Of a stretch of 64,000 nt of DNA, positions 62,128 through 64,000 are shown in pieces. Origin of the DNA: Pseudohongiella acticola. GTDB lineage: Bacteria > Pseudomonadota > Gammaproteobacteria > Pseudomonadales > Pseudohongiellaceae. The position numbers and the translations under genes were made by a program. The stretch lies in NCBI RefSeq assembly GCF_001758195.1, contig NZ_MASR01000001.1, positions 1,488,001 through 1,552,000 of the forward strand. Direction: 5' to 3'. Positions within the stretch are counted from its first letter, which is position 1. Each line of letters begins with the position of its first letter. The notes under the pieces were generated by a model, which ran no database searches, was not told the origin of the DNA, and saw nothing but the letters and a program-made list of their open reading frames with translations.

Positions 62128-62976
62128 TCAATTGTCTGAAATCACCGACTCGATCCATTCCAGATGCCGACTCACCCGTTCGTACACCACGATGGCACCA
62201 TAGCGACCGGCACCGGTGCCGTCTGCGGTGCGGGCAAGCTCACCGATGGCGATGCCCGCCAGCTGCAATTCCCCGTCTTCCAGAATCAACGCTGGTCCGC
62301 CACTGTCGTCCAGCCCGGGTATGCCTTCGAACTCCAGTGCCCGCCCATCCCGATTGCGCGGATCGTTGAACTCGAAGCGAAGACGATCATCCGCCTGCAT
62401 CACTGTATTCTGCGCGAAGCGCAGGCGCCCGTCAGCGACAGAGGTCCCGGTTGTGCCGATTCCGGTGTAGCCCCAGCCCAGAAAGGTCATGGCCTGCGCC
62501 GATTCACTGTTGCCGCGATAGGGCGCCAGTACTGACGCCGTTGACGGGGTCGACAGATGCAACAGGGCCAGATCAAACTGACGTGAATGTAATCGCCCCG
62601 ACATATCGCCAGACCAGCCCGGGTGCAGAAAAACTGAATCAATATCATGCACCTGGCGATCAACCTCGACGGCGTATACGTCATTATCCGCCAGCGCCGC
62701 CTGCATCGGTGTTTCGGAAACACAATGCGCAGCGGTCAACGCCCATTGTGGTGCCACCAGCGTTGCTACGCAGACTTTGCGACGCCCCTGTTGTGCCAGC
62801 GGAAATACCCCCGGGTACTCGCCTTCGCTGGCGAGATAACGGGTATATCCGGTATCATGCCTGATCACGATCGCGTCCGCAGGCACCAACACAAATGCCA
62901 GCAGCGCGAGCCAGATCGCGACTCTGTTTGCTGATCCGGATTTTTCAGGCCAAGTGTTCTGACAGGAGTTTGTCAT
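62128..62976 (-). CDS. Exported trypsin-like serine protease
   Basis: A 282-residue S1-family protein when started at the ATG at 62976; a TTG seven codons upstream is possible, and neither has a strong ribosome site. Signal peptide/anchor at about 19-35 (cleavage near ADA). The catalytic triad is in place: His84 in TAAHC, Asp135 in FDLALLHL, Ser225 in DDSGGP (first residue Asp rather than Gly). A small, periplasmic or secreted peptidase. The start region overlaps that of a divergent tiny membrane protein. Confidence 0.88.
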   Translation of the reverse strand: MTNSCQNTWPEKSGSANRVAIWLALLAFVLVPADAIVIRHDTGYTRYLASEGEYPGVFPLAQQGRRKVCVATLVAPQWALTAAHCVSETPMQAALADNDVYAVEVDRQVHDIDSVFLHPGWSGDMSGRLHSRQFDLALLHLSTPSTASVLAPYRGNSESAQAMTFLGWGYTGIGTTGTSVADGRLRFAQNTVMQADDRLRFEFNDPRNRDGRALEFEGIPGLDDSGGPALILEDGELQLAGIAIGELARTADGTGAGRYGAIVVYERVSRHLEWIESVISDN

Positions 62977-63154
62977 GAGCGAGAGCAACCAGTCCAAATC
63001 GACACCAAACGCCGAAGAGCGCGAATACGAGAAGTCCGGGCTATATCCGGAAAATGAAAAACCTTTCCGTATCCTGGCACTGCTGGGCTGGCTTGGCGTT
63101 GTTGTGATCTGCCTGGCCGGTGCTGCGGCTGTGCTGGATTTTGTGCTGTTGTAA
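62975..63154 (+). CDS. 59-residue single-helix membrane protein
   Basis: A short gene with AGGAG eight bases before its ATG. The product is a charged 30-residue head (SESNQSKSTPNAEEREYEK) followed by one hydrophobic helix (about 32-58, ILALLGWLGVVVICLAGAAAV) that runs almost to the end. No family recognised. The ATG at 62975 overlaps the protease start on the other strand within a CATG. Confidence 0.6.
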   Translation: MSESNQSKSTPNAEEREYEKSGLYPENEKPFRILALLGWLGVVVICLAGAAAVLDFVLL

Positions 63155-63165
63155 ACATCCGGGGG

Positions 63166-63348
63166 TCAGCGACGGGGACGTCGACCCGGGCGCAGGTTCG
63201 GGCGCTCACGCTTGCTGTTGACGCTTCGCAGGATCCGGGCCAGACGATAAATGACTAGAACAACGGCCAGCACAACAAATCCAAGAATACTCGCGACCAG
63301 CCATTGTTCATGGCTCCAGGTACCCGGATTTGACAAGACTTCCGACAT
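63166..63348 (-). CDS. 60-residue membrane protein with basic tail
   Basis: The ATG at 63348 has AGGAGG eight bases upstream, a near-perfect site, and gives a 60-residue product with a single helix (about 17-36) and a strongly basic C-terminus (SKRERPNLRPGRRPRR). Not recognised. The two convergent tiny membrane genes (this and the one at 62975) end only 11 bases apart. Confidence 0.6.
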   Translation of the reverse strand: MSEVLSNPGTWSHEQWLVASILGFVVLAVVLVIYRLARILRSVNSKRERPNLRPGRRPRR

Positions 63349-63533
63349 TGCACAACCTCCTGCTGCAGTTTCCAATACCCGGTCATTATGCGGCAAGCTC
63401 AAAAACTTGGCCAGTGTAGGCCGGATGATGTCACCCTCAATTTTTGGCCAGACCTGCCGCTAGATCATACAGACCCGCAAGATTCGGTACGGGTAGCCAA
63501 CTCTCAGCAGCATGCAGGGCAGGAAAATACGAT

Positions 63534-64000
63534 ATGACAAATGCACTCGTCGCAGCCCGCGACCATGATGATGCAGACGACAACGCTGCACATTTGATCA
63601 AACACGTCAGCTTCACGCTGGGCGAGGAAACCTATGCCATCAACGCTGCCCGCGTCAACGAAGTCCTGCGTTATACCGAAGTCACTCCGGTCCCGGGTGC
63701 ACCGTCATTCATACTCGGCATCATCAATCTGCGGGGTAATGTGGTAACGGTCATCAATGGTCGCGGTGTGTTTGGCCTGCCCAACCACACCATTTCCGAA
63801 CACTCACGCATCATCGTGGTAGACATTGAAGACTTTGCTCTTGGCATCGTGGTCGACAAAGTGTCGGCGATTGTTGATCTGAACGCGGAAGAAATAGAAA
63901 CCCCGCCGGCGACCGGTGATGAAGCGGGAGCCCGCTTTATTCAGGGTGTCTACAATGAGGATGATGAACTGTTGATTCTGGTGGACTTCAGTCGTGTCAC
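63534..64000 (+). CDS. CheW-like chemotaxis coupling protein (3' truncated by window end)
   Basis: An open frame from an ATG at 63534 (AGGA nine bases upstream) to the window edge, 155 residues seen. It matches CheW: KHVSFTLGEETYAINAARVNEVL, PVPGAPSFILGIINLRGNVVTVIN, RIIVVDIEDFALGIVVDKVSAI and FIQGVYNEDDELLILVDFSRV. CheW links chemoreceptors to the CheA kinase. An N-terminal Asp/Ala-rich extension of about 20 residues precedes the domain. Short of its stop codon, so a CheW fused to other domains cannot be excluded. Confidence 0.93.
   Translation, partial: MTNALVAARDHDDADDNAAHLIKHVSFTLGEETYAINAARVNEVLRYTEVTPVPGAPSFILGIINLRGNVVTVINGRGVFGLPNHTISEHSRIIVVDIEDFALGIVVDKVSAIVDLNAEEIETPPATGDEAGARFIQGVYNEDDELLILVDFSRV

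Overview
The window reads as chromosomal DNA of an aerobic or facultatively aerobic, Gram-negative gammaproteobacterium. The evidence is its many signal peptides and lipoboxes, two TonB-dependent receptors, an LpxH-type phosphoesterase, RimK, SlyD, Bfr/Bfd, TrhO, and DUF3301, DUF3014, DUF3450 and DUF1653 proteins. Base composition looks moderately GC-rich (not computed). The gene mix resembles marine or aquatic oligotrophic Gammaproteobacteria, but I cannot name the genus. I saw no rRNA, tRNA, transposase, integrase, phage gene or CRISPR array. About 60 genes are packed tightly, and one is cut at each end of the window.

Region 1 (1-13.6 kb): the C-terminal part of a NosR/NirI-type iron-sulfur membrane protein, an OhrR/MarR-like thiol-switch regulator and a one-haem cytochrome-like protein. 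These are followed by secreted hydrolases (penicillin-acylase-type amidase, two epoxide-hydrolase-like alpha/beta hydrolases, an SdsA-type alkylsulfatase) and the Bfr/Bfd iron store with a candidate Fur box.

Region 2 (13.6-28.4 kb): a PhoX-like phosphatase, a chemoreceptor, then an overlapping light/oxidative-stress operon (DCC protein, iron-sulfur photolyase, SDR, Blc lipocalin, FAD oxidoreductase). Next come an OmpA lipoprotein, a GNAT-C39 peptidase fusion facing an RLAN-type ATP-grasp ligase, SURF1, and an inactive/active M16 peptidase pair.

Region 3 (28.4-44 kb): a Gtr/Arn-like glycan-modification operon (GT-C-like protein, GT2, small flippase), a PspB-like protein, a TonB receptor with a PepSY protein, RimK, a DUF3450 protein, and a complete oppABCDF operon. 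OppC carries an unusual fibronectin-III-like insert and OppA looks membrane-anchored.

Region 4 (44-64 kb): a secreted Lys-Ser-Asp repeat protein behind a structured leader. It is followed by housekeeping and stress genes: TrhO, RecQ, two peroxiredoxins, SlyD, aldehyde dehydrogenase, a Nudix hydrolase, a GGDEF cyclase, dienelactone hydrolase, a trypsin-like protease, two tiny membrane proteins and the start of a CheW gene.

Common threads are envelope and secreted enzymology, iron handling, peroxide/light stress and peptide or protein modification. The least conventional items are the GNAT-C39/ATP-grasp pair, the KSD-repeat protein with its leader, and the Fn3-containing OppC.
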